Of a DNA stretch of 64,000 nucleotides, positions 27,150 to 36,538 are shown in pieces (position 1 is the first letter of the stretch; each line of letters opens with the position of its first letter). The stretch comes from Sphaerochaeta sp. (GTDB taxonomy: Bacteria > Spirochaetota > Spirochaetia > Sphaerochaetales > Sphaerochaetaceae): contig JAKVPA010000003.1 in the NCBI GenBank assembly GCA_022482495.1, positions 1-64,000 on the forward strand, written 5' to 3'. The notes under the pieces are model-generated. The model made no database searches. It was not told where the DNA came from and saw only the letters and a list, made by a program, of their open reading frames with translations. Made by a program: the position numbers and the translations under genes.

Positions 27150-28451
27150 TCACACTTCGTTGATCAATTCCTGCACCGTCTTCTTCAACTCGTTGTAGGC
27201 GTCTTCCGGAGCTTTCTTCTGAATCATCACCGCCTTGACGGCAGCGGTGAGCGCTTCCTGGATAGCGCTGGAGTTGGCTCCATAGTACACCACGTGGGCC
27301 CGTTCCATATCGGAGCGGAACACATCGGAGTACGGCAGGTTCTTGAACGTATCACTTTCCATCAGCTTGTTCGTCGGCTGGAGCAACTGCACTTCGGTCA
27401 GATACTCCTCACCGTGGGAAAGCATGTAGGCGATGAACTGCCAGGCGACTTTCTGCGTCCGCTTGTCCGCGTCGGCGTTGACCATGTAGTAGTGGCCGTA
27501 GTAGTTGCAGGCGCCATCGGCGACGGCATCCTTGAACTTGGGATACGGAATGACCATCCAGTCTCCGCTGTCGTAGAACGACGGGTTCTCCGATTTGATG
27601 CGGGACTGCTGGTACAGGCCGGAAGAACACATGGCCACTTCCCCGTTGTCCTTGTCAAACACCTTGCGGGCTGCGGTCAACGTCGGAGATCCCAGGTTCA
27701 GCCCATCCGGGCCCCACTGCTGCAGGAACGTGAAGAACTTCACCCACGCGTCCTTGTTGACAATCGCTTCCTTGCCATCGTCGCTGACCAGTTTTCCACC
27801 CAGCTGCTCCACCATCGGAACCATGTTCTCCAGGTTGTAGCCATAGCGGAAATCGTAGCCACGGCTCTTCAGGATGTCCCCATCCCGTTTGACCAGTTTC
27901 TGGTTGACGGTGACCATGTCCTCCCAGGTCTTCGGATAATCCTTCTCAGGATCCAACCCGGCTTCCCGGAACGCCCGCTTGTTGACGTAAATAGCCCAGT
28001 TGGTCAATTCCATCGGAAGTCCATACACCTGGCCTTCATAGGTGACCGGATCCATCGTCTTGGGCGCGTAGGCGGCGATGACGTCCTTGGCGTCCTTGTA
28101 ACCTGTGGCCGCGTAGTCCATCGGGGCGACACGACCGGCTACGATGTACGGGTATTCCTCATTCACCTGCAGATTGAAGATCGTCGGCCCCTTGCCGGCG
28201 GCGAAACTGGTCTGAACCAACTCCACCATCTTTCCGGATGCCTGACGGGTCACGTTGATGGTTACATTGGGATGCGCCTGCTGGAATTCCTGGATGTACC
28301 GGTCTTCCAGTTTCTGCCGCGCGGCATCCTCATGCGTCCAAAACTCAATCGTCACCGGGGAATTGTCCTCAGCGGCTTCCTTTGATCCTTGCGCGAAGAC
28401 AGCCGGCGTGAGCAACGCCAGCGCCAAGAACAGCGCCATTCCTTTTTTCAT
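27150..28451 (-). CDS. Sugar ABC transporter substrate-binding protein
   Basis: Family 1 solute-binding protein, 433 residues, secreted by an ordinary signal peptide (MKKGMALFLALALLTPAVFA, mature QGSKEAAED...). No lipobox Cys is seen. Core motifs VTIEFWTHEDAARQKLEDRY, YGLPMELTNWAIYVNK and GLYQQSRIK. It pairs with the two downstream permeases. Start ATG 28451 with GGGAGG six bases upstream. Its close paralogue at 17188-18501 is a lipoprotein, suggesting duplication with divergent anchoring. The sugar is unknown. Confidence 0.9.
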   Translation of the reverse strand: MKKGMALFLALALLTPAVFAQGSKEAAEDNSPVTIEFWTHEDAARQKLEDRYIQEFQQAHPNVTINVTRQASGKMVELVQTSFAAGKGPTIFNLQVNEEYPYIVAGRVAPMDYAATGYKDAKDVIAAYAPKTMDPVTYEGQVYGLPMELTNWAIYVNKRAFREAGLDPEKDYPKTWEDMVTVNQKLVKRDGDILKSRGYDFRYGYNLENMVPMVEQLGGKLVSDDGKEAIVNKDAWVKFFTFLQQWGPDGLNLGSPTLTAARKVFDKDNGEVAMCSSGLYQQSRIKSENPSFYDSGDWMVIPYPKFKDAVADGACNYYGHYYMVNADADKRTQKVAWQFIAYMLSHGEEYLTEVQLLQPTNKLMESDTFKNLPYSDVFRSDMERAHVVYYGANSSAIQEALTAAVKAVMIQKKAPEDAYNELKKTVQELINEV

Positions 28452-28479
28452 ACAAAGCCTCCCTGTATTCGGTATGTTC

Positions 28480-28508
28480 AGTGTAGGGGCAGAAGAAAGC
28501 GGCCGCAA
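28480..28508 (-). promoter_or_regulatory. Promoter of the sugar ABC operon
   Basis: TTGCGG (28508-28503), 17 bases, TACACT (28485-28480) on the minus strand, about 28 bases before the binding-protein ATG, leaving a normal leader with Shine-Dalgarno. Confidence 0.6.
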
Positions 28509-28555
28509 GAAAACATTCTTGGTATTTCTTTAAGGCTTTGCGGAAAAAAGGTTCG

Positions 28556-28574
28556 GTTTTGAGAAAGCTCAAAC
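28556..28574 (-). terminator. Weak hairpin after the DtxR-like gene
   Basis: GTTTGAG-CTTT-CTCAAAAC stem on the minus strand with a T6 run eight bases further on, 20 bases after the regulator stop codon. Possible terminator, or a site in the sugar-operon control region. Confidence 0.35.
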
Positions 28575-28593
28575 AGTTTTGTAATTTTCTCCG

Positions 28594-28974
28594 TTATACA
28601 TTGTCATCACTTTGTAATGTATGGAGATACGCGGAGAGTTTGTCAAACGTCTCTTCGGAGATATCGTGTTCGATCAAGCAGGCGTCATGCTCGGCGACCT
28701 TGCCATCCACCCCGAGCACCTCATGGAAGAACCGGGTGAGCATCTTGTGGCGCCCATACATCCTGCTGGCCACTTCCCTGCCCTTGTCCGTCAGCTTGAT
28801 GTCCCCATAGCTGGGACGCACCACGTAGCCGCCATCCATCAGGTTCTGCATGGCACGACTTACCGAAGGCTTGGAAAGCCCAAGCCTGTTGGCCACGTCG
28901 GTGGTACGGACGACGCCGTGTTCCTCCTCAATGGCAAGCACCGCCTCAAGATAGTCCTCGCCACTTTTGTGCAT
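28594..28974 (-). CDS. DtxR/MntR-family metal-dependent repressor
   Basis: A 126-residue regulator with N-terminal winged helix (DYLEAVLAIEEE, VRTTDVANRLGLSKPSVSRAM) and a dimerisation/metal domain containing the HKMLTRFFHEVLG, AEHDACLIEHDIS histidines and acids seen in MntR-type proteins. No C-terminal SH3 domain. Divergent from feoA across a 77-base gap, so it probably senses Fe(II) or Mn(II) and controls feoAB. Start ATG 28974, six bases after TACGTT of a GTGACA-N17-TACGTT promoter, with no Shine-Dalgarno. Confidence 0.9.
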   Translation of the reverse strand: MHKSGEDYLEAVLAIEEEHGVVRTTDVANRLGLSKPSVSRAMQNLMDGGYVVRPSYGDIKLTDKGREVASRMYGRHKMLTRFFHEVLGVDGKVAEHDACLIEHDISEETFDKLSAYLHTLQSDDNV

Positions 28975-28980
28975 ATATGC

Positions 28981-29009
28981 AACGTACCATATTTCCGGCC
29001 GGTTGTCAC
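28981..29009 (-). promoter_or_regulatory. Leaderless-type promoter of the DtxR-like gene
   Basis: GTGACA, 17 bases, TACGTT (28986-28981), six bases, ATG at 28974. The spacer contains a perfect 8-bp palindrome CCGGCCGG, a conceivable operator half. Confidence 0.6.
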
Positions 29010-29016
29010 TTCTTCC

Positions 29017-29045
29017 TTGACGGTAAAGTTTGTTTATGCTAACTT
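29017..29045 (+). promoter_or_regulatory. Leaderless-type promoter of feoAB
   Basis: TTGACG (29017-29022), 17 bases, TAACTT (29040-29045), six bases, ATG at 29052. The divergent arrangement with the regulator's promoter gives a single short control region for both. Confidence 0.65.
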
Positions 29046-29051
29046 TTTAGT

Positions 29052-29285
29052 ATGAAGAAAACCGTAGGAGGTCTCACGTTGGGGGAAACGGGCACCGTCG
29101 ATACGATCGTCGCGCCCAAACCGCTGAAACGCAGACTGATGGACATGGGATTCACCCGAGGGGTTGCCGTGAAAATGGTCAAGGTAGCGCCGTTGGGAGA
29201 CCCGATCGAAGTGGAGCTGAGAGGGTACAATCTCTGTCTGAGGAAAGCCGAAGGAGACCACATCTCCCTGCAGGAAACCAAATGA
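29052..29285 (+). CDS. feoA: FeoA ferrous iron transport protein A
   Basis: SH3-like cytosolic partner of FeoB, 77 residues: PLKRRLMDMGFTRGVAVKMVKVAPLGDPIEVELRGYNLCLRKAEG is shared with the family (longest contiguous motif to note: RLMDMGFTRG and GDPIEVELRGYNLCLRK). The ATG at 29052 is preceded by a -10 rather than a Shine-Dalgarno. Stop overlaps the feoB ATG (ATGA). Confidence 0.92.
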   Translation: MKKTVGGLTLGETGTVDTIVAPKPLKRRLMDMGFTRGVAVKMVKVAPLGDPIEVELRGYNLCLRKAEGDHISLQETK

Positions 29286-31246
29286 CCACCCTGGCTCTGG
29301 TAGGAAACCCCAACTGCGGCAAGACCACCCTGTTCAACCAACTGACGGGAACGACGGCGTACGTCGGCAACTGGCCGGGCGTCACCGTAGAGAAGAAGGA
29401 AGGGTTGTATCATGGGATGCGGATCCTGGATCTTCCCGGCATCTATTCCCTGTCCCCCTACTCTCCGGAAGAGAAAATCGCCCGTCGGTACATTCTGGAC
29501 GAACAACCGGATCTGATCATCGACGTCATTGACTCCACCAATCTGGAGCGCAGCCTGTACCTGACCACCCAACTGGTCGAACTGGGGCGTCCGGTGATTC
29601 TGGCGCTGAACATGACGGACCTGTTGGAAAAGAACGGCATCACCATTGACGCGAAAAAACTTTCCATGCTGTTCAATTGTCCCGCCATCCAGCTCTCCGC
29701 GTCCAAGAACAAAGGTCTGGAACATTTTGAAGAGACCATACGGCAGACACTCTCCAGCGGCAAGCTCCCCGCCTGTCCGTTGTTCTCCAACACGGTGGAA
29801 CGATACATCACGCCGATCATCGCCGATGATTACCTGCACAATCTTCCCCAGGGACGCCCGATGCGCTGGGCCGCCATCAAGCTGATCGAACAGGATGAAC
29901 TGTTCCTCTCCTCCATGCCACCCGTCCCCGCCACCACCCAGAAGTTGATCGACCAGGCGCGCGCCGCGCTGACCGTCACCTACGATGATGACCCGGAAGC
30001 GGTGATCATCGACCAGCGGTACAAGGTGGCGGAGAAAATCTGCGCCGCCTGCCAGACTACCGTAAAAAAAGAACAACGATTCTCACTGGACCGCATCGCC
30101 ACCAGCAAGTACGGCGCCATCCCGCTGTTCGCCTTGGTGATGGCCGGGGTGTTCTACTTTTCCATCCAGCTGGTCGGCGGCATCACCACTCCCCTGATCG
30201 AACAGTTCTTTGACTTCATCAACACCCACTTGGACGCGTTCCTTTCCTCGATCGGCGTGGTACCGATCCTCCGAGGACTTCTGGTCAACGGCATCATCGG
30301 AGGCGTCGGTTCCGTCCTGACCTTTGTTCCCCAATTGTTCGTTCTGTTTCTCTTATTGAGCATTCTGGAAGACTGCGGGTACATGGCCCGCATCGCGTTC
30401 ATCATGGACCGGATCATGCGCTCCATCGGCTTGTCCGGCAAATCGATCATCCCGCTGGTCATCGGTACGGGATGCTCCGTACCCGCCATCATGTGCAGCC
30501 GGACGATTGAGCACCAGCGGGAGCGTGAACTGACGGTGATCGTCACCCCATTCATCCCCTGCGGCGCCAAGATGCCCACCTTCGCCTTGTTCATTGCCTT
30601 CTTCTTTCCCGGCAAATGGTACATCGCCCCCCTGATCTACTTCCTGGGCATCCTCAGTGTGATCATCACCGGGTTGATCAGCCAAAAGCTGGACAAGCAC
30701 AAAGAGACCAACGCGTTCATCCTGGAACTGCCCCACTACCAGGTCCCTACGGTGAAGAACGTCTGGCTGCAGACCAAAGAGCGGATCGCAGGCTTCGTCC
30801 ACAAGGCGGGCACCATCATTTTGCTCGCGTCGGCGGGCATCTACGTGCTGCAATCCTTCTCCTTCACCCTGCAACCGGTATCGGCCGACCAGAGCATTCT
30901 GGCCACCATCGGCAGAATCGTCGCCCCGATCTTCAAACCGTTGGGCTTCGGCACCTGGCAGGCGGCGGTGGCGCTCCTTACCGGGATCGCCGCCAAAGAA
31001 AGCATCGTCAGCACCCTGACGGTGACGATGGGAGGAGCGGCACTCTCCTCCGTCTTCACCACCCGCTTGGCGCTCTCCTTCATGGCCTTCGTCTTGCTTT
31101 CCACCCCTTGTGTCGCGGCGCAGACGGCCATGTTCAAGGAACTGGGCAGTGACAAACGGAAGTTCTGGAGGGCGGTGGGGTACCAAATGGGATTTGCCTA
31201 CCTGGTCGCCCTGTTGATATATTGGGCAGGAGGCATGATGGTATGA
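29282..31246 (+). CDS. feoB: FeoB ferrous iron transporter
   Basis: GTPase-coupled Fe(II) importer of the inner membrane, 654 residues. N-terminal G domain: G1 GNPNCGKTTLFN, G2 TVEKKEG, G3 DLPGIYSL, G4 NMTD, G5 SASKNKG; then the GDI helical region and two Gate domains with the conserved cysteine motifs GTGCSVPAIMCSRTI and FIPCGAKMPT. Somewhat shorter than E. coli FeoB (773 residues), as is usual for this type. Second gene of feoA-feoB-Cys-rich protein. Confidence 0.95.
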   Translation: MTTLALVGNPNCGKTTLFNQLTGTTAYVGNWPGVTVEKKEGLYHGMRILDLPGIYSLSPYSPEEKIARRYILDEQPDLIIDVIDSTNLERSLYLTTQLVELGRPVILALNMTDLLEKNGITIDAKKLSMLFNCPAIQLSASKNKGLEHFEETIRQTLSSGKLPACPLFSNTVERYITPIIADDYLHNLPQGRPMRWAAIKLIEQDELFLSSMPPVPATTQKLIDQARAALTVTYDDDPEAVIIDQRYKVAEKICAACQTTVKKEQRFSLDRIATSKYGAIPLFALVMAGVFYFSIQLVGGITTPLIEQFFDFINTHLDAFLSSIGVVPILRGLLVNGIIGGVGSVLTFVPQLFVLFLLLSILEDCGYMARIAFIMDRIMRSIGLSGKSIIPLVIGTGCSVPAIMCSRTIEHQRERELTVIVTPFIPCGAKMPTFALFIAFFFPGKWYIAPLIYFLGILSVIITGLISQKLDKHKETNAFILELPHYQVPTVKNVWLQTKERIAGFVHKAGTIILLASAGIYVLQSFSFTLQPVSADQSILATIGRIVAPIFKPLGFGTWQAAVALLTGIAAKESIVSTLTVTMGGAALSSVFTTRLALSFMAFVLLSTPCVAAQTAMFKELGSDKRKFWRAVGYQMGFAYLVALLIYWAGGMMV

Positions 31247-31440
31247 CGGTATTGGCGAACATTATCGTAGGACTGGTCATCGCGTTCCTGCTCTTTCTGG
31301 CCATCCGTTCGGTGGTCAGGCAGAACCGCTCCAACAGCTGCGGCTCCTGCACGCGGTGCGCGGCAAGCAGTGACGGCAAGCATACCTGTCCCCCCAGCGG
31401 ATGCGCGGGATGCCCGTTCGCCGGGAATTGCCATAAATAA
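31243..31440 (+). CDS. FeoB-associated Cys-rich membrane protein
   Basis: A 65-residue protein with one N-terminal TM helix (TVLANIIVGLVIAFLLFLAI), a basic stretch, and a short tail with seven cysteines (SCGSCTRC, TCPPSGCAGCPFAGNC). Such proteins commonly follow feoB where FeoC is absent and are presumed to bind iron or a cluster. Its ATG overlaps the feoB stop (ATGA). It ends the operon; no terminator is obvious after it. Confidence 0.85.
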   Translation: MTVLANIIVGLVIAFLLFLAIRSVVRQNRSNSCGSCTRCAASSDGKHTCPPSGCAGCPFAGNCHK

Positions 31441-31534
31441 ATATACATTCATTAGCATATTTATGCAAAAAGACTGGAATAAAACGCCGGGAAACCGTAC
31501 AATCGTGGCATATCATTCAGGAAAGGGGTTTCCT

Positions 31535-32347
31535 ATGAAAAAACAGATTTTGGTAGCCATCATGGCGCTTTGTATGGTGTCGACGCTGTTTGCCCAAGGC
31601 AACAAAGAGCAGACAACGACCGACAATTCCTTGCAGAAGGTTCTGGACAAGGGTGAGTTCGTCCTTGGTCTGGACGATTCGTTCCCACCGATGGGATTCC
31701 GTGACGAGAACAACGAGATCGTTGGATTCGACATCGATTTCGCCCGTGAGGTGTGCAACCGGCTGGGCGTGAAGCTGGTCTGCCAGCCGATCGACTGGAA
31801 CGCCAAGGAGCAGGAGCTGAACACCGGCAACATCGACTGCATCTGGAACGGATTCACCATCACCGACGAACGGAAGGCCAACATGGCTTTCACGGAACCC
31901 TACGTGGACAACGCCCAGGTGGTTGTCGTCAAAGGCGATTCCCCGGTGAAGACACTGGCCGACCTGAAAGGCAAGAAGATCGGACTGCAGGCGGGCTCCT
32001 CCGCCCAGGAAGCGGTGGACGACACCCCGGATTTCAAGAGCAGCCTGAAGGAGATCGTCGAGTTCAAGGACAACCTCACCGCCCTGATGGACCTTGAGAT
32101 CGGTGGAGTCGACGGCGTCGTTCTTGACCTGCTTGTCGCCAACGACAACATCAACCGCAGCGGCAAAGACTTCCGGATCCTCCCCGAAGGACTGTCCAAA
32201 GAGTCCTACGGCGTCGGTTTCCGCAAGAACGACATCGCTTTGAGGGACGCCGTGCAGGCGCAGATGGAAGCGATGGCCAAGGACGGCAGTCTTGCCAAGA
32301 TCGCCACTAAGTGGTTCGGCGCTGACATCACCGTCATCGGCAAATAA
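31535..32347 (+). CDS. Polar amino-acid ABC transporter substrate-binding protein
   Basis: Family 3 periplasmic binding protein of 270 residues with signal peptide MKKQILVAIMALCMVSTLFA. Typical motifs: FVLGLDDSFPPMGFRDENNE, GFDIDFAREVCNRLG, IWNGFTITDERK, LKGKKIGLQAGSSA. The residues around the ligand pocket (DDSFPP...GF) suit a polar amino acid such as cystine, glutamine or an arginine-like ligand; the exact ligand cannot be read. ATG 31535 preceded by AGGAAAGGGG. It is separated from the permease by a strong hairpin terminator. Confidence 0.9.
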   Translation: MKKQILVAIMALCMVSTLFAQGNKEQTTTDNSLQKVLDKGEFVLGLDDSFPPMGFRDENNEIVGFDIDFAREVCNRLGVKLVCQPIDWNAKEQELNTGNIDCIWNGFTITDERKANMAFTEPYVDNAQVVVVKGDSPVKTLADLKGKKIGLQAGSSAQEAVDDTPDFKSSLKEIVEFKDNLTALMDLEIGGVDGVVLDLLVANDNINRSGKDFRILPEGLSKESYGVGFRKNDIALRDAVQAQMEAMAKDGSLAKIATKWFGADITVIGK

Positions 32348-32366
32348 CAGAACAATCTTGTCAACG

Positions 32367-32396
32367 ACTCCCGGGAAACCGGGAGTTTTTCTTTTC
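32367..32396 (+). terminator. Intercistronic terminator after the amino-acid binding protein
   Basis: Perfect 8-bp stem ACTCCCGG-GAAA-CCGGGAGT with a GNRA-type loop and TTTTTCTTTT, 20 bases after the binding-protein stop. Partial read-through would give much more binding protein than permease. Confidence 0.9.
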
Positions 32397-32517
32397 CAGG
32401 AAAGAATCCCGCCACTTCCGTTCCCTTCCCTAGGCAAGTTTTTTCCTTTGGTGTATGATTCGGTATGTTTATTCCTTGGGTATGCATTTTGCCGCCAAGG
32501 AAATCCTTTAGGAAGGT

Positions 32518-33162
32518 ATGGGTTTCATGGGACCATTACTGCTGCAAATGCTCAAGGCGACCGGAACATCGTTGGAAATCTTTTTCCTGACGCTGCTGTT
32601 CGCCCTGCCACTGGGGATGCTGGTCGCCCGGGGGCGCATGGCGAAGAACCGCGTGGTCTCCTGGCTGGTCAACGTGTACATCATGATCATGCGCGGGACC
32701 CCGTTGATCCTCCAGTTGATCTTCGTCTACTTCGCCCCGTACTACATCTTCCACGCATCCTACGACCGGTTCACCGCCGTAATCATCGCGTTCGTCATCA
32801 ACTACGCCGCCTACTTCGCCGAGATCTACCGCGGAGGCGTTCAGTCCATCCCCAAAGGCCAGTATGAAGCCAGTTCCGTGCTAGGGTTCACCAAAGCCCA
32901 CACCTTCTTCCGCATCATTCTCCCCCAAGTGGTCAAACGCATCATGGCGGCGATGGGAAATGAGGTGATCACCTTGGTGAAGGACACCGCCCTGGCCCAG
33001 ACCATCGGGGTCGCCGAGCTGTTCCGCGTGGCGCAGAACGCCTCGGCCCGCCAGTTCTCCACCACTCCGATCTTCATCGCCGGCCTGTTCTACTTCGTGA
33101 TGAACGGCCTGGTTTCCAAAACCTTCGACCACATCGAGCGCAAGCTCGCCTATTACAACTGA
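32518..33162 (+). CDS. Polar amino-acid ABC transporter permease
   Basis: HisM/GlnP-type permease of 214 residues with about five TM helices and the EAA-like loop [22 protein letters not shown], plus the N-terminal family pattern [23 protein letters not shown] 32518 has AGGAAGGT almost abutting it; ATG 32527 three codons on has better spacing and is an alternative start. Single permease, so it should act as a homodimer. Confidence 0.9.
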   Translation: MGFMGPLLLQMLKATGTSLEIFFLTLLFALPLGMLVARGRMAKNRVVSWLVNVYIMIMRGTPLILQLIFVYFAPYYIFHASYDRFTAVIIAFVINYAAYFAEIYRGGVQSIPKGQYEASSVLGFTKAHTFFRIILPQVVKRIMAAMGNEVITLVKDTALAQTIGVAELFRVAQNASARQFSTTPIFIAGLFYFVMNGLVSKTFDHIERKLAYYN

Positions 33163-33169
33163 GGCACCT

Positions 33170-33931
33170 ATGGAAGAAATCATCACCGTCCGACACGTTC
33201 AGAAACATTTCGGGGACCTGGGAGTATTGAAAGACATCTCCTTCAGCCTGCAGAAGGGTGAAGTCCTGTCCATCATCGGGCCGTCAGGATCAGGAAAGAG
33301 CACCCTCCTTCGCTGCATCACCCAATTGGAGAAGATCGACGGCGGGGAGATCGACATCTGCGGAGAGCGGATGGCATCCACCACCAACGGGGTGGTCACT
33401 TACGCGAACAAAGAAAAACTCAGGCACATCCGCCTGCAGTGCGGTCTGGTCTTTCAGAACTTCAACCTGTTCCCCCATATGTCCGTGCTGACCAACATCA
33501 CCGAAGCCCAGCGGTTTGTTCTGAAGAAGAGCAAGGAAGAAGCGGAGAAAACCGCCATGGCGCTGTTGGAGAAGATGGGACTGACGGACAAGGCATCCGC
33601 CTACCCCTGCCAGCTGTCCGGAGGCCAGCAGCAACGGGTCTCCATCGCCCGCGCCCTGGCGCTGAACCCCCAGGTGCTCTGCTTCGACGAACCCACCTCG
33701 GCGCTGGATCCCGAACTGACCGGGGAAATCCTCAAGGTGATCAAAGCGCTGGCCAAAGAGAAGATGACCATGGTGGTGGTCACCCACGAGATGCAGTTCG
33801 CCCGGGAAGTGTCGGACAACGTGATCTTCATGGACGATGGCGTGATCGTCGAACAAGGCGCTCCGGGGGAGATCTTTGGGAATCCCAAGAACCAACGCAC
33901 CCAGAAGTTCCTGCTCAGATACGAGCAATAA
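33170..33931 (+). CDS. Polar amino-acid ABC transporter ATPase
   Basis: GlnQ/HisP-type ATPase, 253 residues: Walker [15 protein letters not shown]-loop [14 protein letters not shown], signature [16 protein letters not shown], Walker [15 protein letters not shown], switch His [12 protein letters not shown]. Seven bases after the permease. Last gene of the transcript; its final 17 bases overlap the convergent amidohydrolase. Confidence 0.95.
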   Translation: MEEIITVRHVQKHFGDLGVLKDISFSLQKGEVLSIIGPSGSGKSTLLRCITQLEKIDGGEIDICGERMASTTNGVVTYANKEKLRHIRLQCGLVFQNFNLFPHMSVLTNITEAQRFVLKKSKEEAEKTAMALLEKMGLTDKASAYPCQLSGGQQQRVSIARALALNPQVLCFDEPTSALDPELTGEILKVIKALAKEKMTMVVVTHEMQFAREVSDNVIFMDDGVIVEQGAPGEIFGNPKNQRTQKFLLRYEQ

Positions 33932-35486
33932 ACGGAGAACCCGCCACCACTCCGGTCGGCTTTCCATCCTGACAGGCAACGCGCCCGTTGACCAGAACAG
34001 AGTCCAGCCCGATGATCGGCGCGACCGGCTTGTCCATCGTAGCCGTATCCTGGATGGTCTTTGGATCGAACAGGACAAGGTCCGCCTTCATTCCTTCCTT
34101 CACCATTCCCCGATCAGTCATCCCAAGCCTTCCCGCAGCCAGGGCGGTCATCTTGCGGATCAGATCCTTCCAGGGAACGACCTTCAATTCCCTTCCATAG
34201 CGGGAGAGCAGATGCACGGCCGCGTTGGTGGAACGGGGATGCCACAGAGAGCCGGCATACAGGGCATCGGAACCGAAGGCCATCAACGGATGGGTAAGGA
34301 TGCGGATCAACGACGCTTCGCTCTGCGTGGTGTCCGCCATCAGGGCGATGCCCGTCTCCTCGGAGAGCAGACCGAACAGCATGGTGAAGGGATCCGTCTT
34401 CCGCTCGTCGGCCACATCCTGAAGCGTGTGCATCCGAAGTTCGGGATGATGATCCAGCGCCAGGATGGTGATCTCCCCGAACCCCACCATTTGGGTGATG
34501 CTGTCCCACCCATCAGGCTTCTCCATCTCCCGACGCATCGTTTTCCTGTCTGATGGATTGTGCAACGCGGAAAGAAGCTCCTCCCTTGGCAAGCGGAGGT
34601 AATCAGGAGGCAACAGACTGAACAGGCTGGTGGAGCCATAGGTATACGGATATTGGTCAAACGTCACCCGTACGCCGTTGTCCTTGGCTCCTTCGATCAT
34701 CTCCAGCATCCGGCCCACCTTGCCTTGGTTTCCCCTCCCGATGGCCTTCAGATGGCTGACTTCCAGCCGGACACCGGTCTTTTTGGCCAAGGAAAGCACT
34801 TCCGCAAGCGAAGGGATGACATCATCCCCTTCGCACCGGTGATGGACGGCGAACAGCCGGTCATGCTTCGCCGTGGTGGAAAGAAGGGCACGGAGTTCCC
34901 TGGCATCCGCGTACATGCACGGAGCGTAGTACAGACCGGTGGAAAAACCGACACATCCCTGTCGGAACGCTTCTTCCAACAGAGATGTCATTCGTTTCAG
35001 CTCCTCATCCGTCGCCACCCGGTTGGGATTTCCCTGAAGTGCGGTGCATCGGAGCGCGCTGTGGCTGACCAGGAACGCCATGTTGGTTCCCGTACCGCTC
35101 TGGGCAAGACGATCCAGATACGCCTGGAAAGACGACCAATAGGACTCCTTCCATGCCCCCAGCACATCCTCGTTCAACGCCTTCTGGATGGAATCATCCC
35201 GCGGGGATGGATATACCCCCACCCCGCAGTTTCCGCTCACCTCGCTGGTGATCCCCTGCCCGACCTTGGCCCGCATGGCGGGATCCCTGAGGACTTCAAG
35301 CTCACTGTGGGCATGGATGTCGATGAACCCCGGGCAGAGGATCTTCCCCGACGCGTCGACGGCCCCCGGTTGGTCAATGGTTCCGATCCGGGCGATCACG
35401 CCATCCTTCACGCCGACATCAGCCACATACGGTTCCGCTCCCGAGCCATCCACCACGGTGGCATGGGAGAACACCAGGTCAAACAT
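33915..35486 (-). CDS. N-acyl-D-amino-acid deacylase family amidohydrolase
   Basis: Metal-dependent amidohydrolase of 523 residues, D-aminoacylase type. Zinc ligands and signature: [22 protein letters not shown] (bridging Cys), [28 protein letters not shown], and the catalytic Asp in GSDALYAGS. It would remove N-acyl groups from D-amino acids or hydrolyse related cyclic amides such as dihydropyrimidine-like or acyl-dipeptide substrates. The ATG overlaps the stop of the Fic-like gene by eight bases. Confidence 0.85.
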   Translation of the reverse strand: MFDLVFSHATVVDGSGAEPYVADVGVKDGVIARIGTIDQPGAVDASGKILCPGFIDIHAHSELEVLRDPAMRAKVGQGITSEVSGNCGVGVYPSPRDDSIQKALNEDVLGAWKESYWSSFQAYLDRLAQSGTGTNMAFLVSHSALRCTALQGNPNRVATDEELKRMTSLLEEAFRQGCVGFSTGLYYAPCMYADARELRALLSTTAKHDRLFAVHHRCEGDDVIPSLAEVLSLAKKTGVRLEVSHLKAIGRGNQGKVGRMLEMIEGAKDNGVRVTFDQYPYTYGSTSLFSLLPPDYLRLPREELLSALHNPSDRKTMRREMEKPDGWDSITQMVGFGEITILALDHHPELRMHTLQDVADERKTDPFTMLFGLLSEETGIALMADTTQSEASLIRILTHPLMAFGSDALYAGSLWHPRSTNAAVHLLSRYGRELKVVPWKDLIRKMTALAAGRLGMTDRGMVKEGMKADLVLFDPKTIQDTATMDKPVAPIIGLDSVLVNGRVACQDGKPTGVVAGSPFIARI

Positions 35487-36444
35487 GGTTGTCTTTCCTC
35501 CGAAGGAGCAGCGACAACACGCGCCGGATGGAAGTCTCGAACAAGGCGATCACATCCTGGTAGTTGCCACGCCGGCGGGTCAGCGCGAGATCGGCGTTCA
35601 GTTCCGGAACACCCTCTTTGGGGATCACCGGAGGCGGATAGCCGCCGGAAAGCAGTTCGCACGCCATGGCAAGCAGGGCGAAAAGTCCATCATGCTCGCC
35701 GAACGGCCGGATGCGCGTCAGCTCCCCGAACAGAAACGCCGAGCGTACCAGCGGGTGGAGCATCTGCCATTCCTTGTCATACTGGTAAAGCAGAATGGCC
35801 ATCTGCTGTCCGATGGAGAACACCGCGTCATCCGTCGACCCGCCGGCGGGGATGGATGCCTTGCGGTACGTGCCGAGGTTCAGGTCATCGATACCGGAAA
35901 GCAGGGTCCGATACATCCCTTTCAGTTTCATTTCGGAGAGATATGGATCATCATGCGGCATGGCGGGGATCGGGCCAAGCCCCGTCTCCTGGATACACCG
36001 AAGAAGCATGGTGCGGGCGTTCAGGCAAAGGAGCGCCACCGATTGGTCCATTCCCATGGGGAATGAGCCATCAAACAGCTGGGAAACCTGGGACGGAGAA
36101 ACATCCATCCCATCCAACAGCAACGCACCGGAGAGGAAATCAGGGAGCAACGAGCCGATGGTACGCCAAACGAATCCCTGGTCTTCCTTGCGGCTGCGGA
36201 ACTCCTCCGCCATCGCGTCCAACGCCGCGTAGTTCGCAGCGCCCGGGCGGAGCCCGACGTTCTTGATGCGCCGTAATCTTCTGCCATCCTGTGGCTTCGG
36301 GGCGTCGTACGGGATGTTCCATCCCCAGCCGTTCCGGATTACGCCATCCACCCGTCCTTCACTGCAGAGGATACGCACCCTCCGCTCCGTCAGTCCCCAC
36401 TTGTCCGCGGCGGTCTTGACGTTCATGTATTGCATCGTCGCCAT
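35479..36444 (-). CDS. HTH-Fic-like protein lacking the Fic active site
   Basis: A 321-residue protein. N-terminus is an excisionase/MerR-like helix-turn-helix (MNVKTAADKWGLTERRVRIL, GRVDGVIRNGWGWNIP) as often precedes Fic domains. The body ends with a Fic fold: HPLVRSAFLFGELTRI, then RPFGEHDGLFALLAM where active proteins have HPFxDGNGRxxRLL. The catalytic His is Arg and the Asn and Arg of GNGR are lost, so AMP transfer is not expected. Start ATG 36444, seven bases after a poor -10 (TACACC); ATG 36450 is an alternative. Co-translated with the amidohydrolase. Probably a regulator or substrate-binding relic of the Fic fold. Confidence 0.7.
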   Translation of the reverse strand: MATMQYMNVKTAADKWGLTERRVRILCSEGRVDGVIRNGWGWNIPYDAPKPQDGRRLRRIKNVGLRPGAANYAALDAMAEEFRSRKEDQGFVWRTIGSLLPDFLSGALLLDGMDVSPSQVSQLFDGSFPMGMDQSVALLCLNARTMLLRCIQETGLGPIPAMPHDDPYLSEMKLKGMYRTLLSGIDDLNLGTYRKASIPAGGSTDDAVFSIGQQMAILLYQYDKEWQMLHPLVRSAFLFGELTRIRPFGEHDGLFALLAMACELLSGGYPPPVIPKEGVPELNADLALTRRRGNYQDVIALFETSIRRVLSLLLRRKDNHV

Positions 36445-36538
36445 ACCCATAGGTGTACCATGATGGCGACAAACAGGCAACGGGAAAGTCGCTTTACCCT
36501 CTTTGCCATTTCTCGGATAATATCCCTTCGGAGGAGTC

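Noticed and set aside
32466-32600. Short uORF beginning ATGTTTATTCC before the amino-acid permease
   Set aside because: It has a TATGAT five bases upstream but no coding character, and it overlaps the permease start in another frame; too weak to report as a gene.
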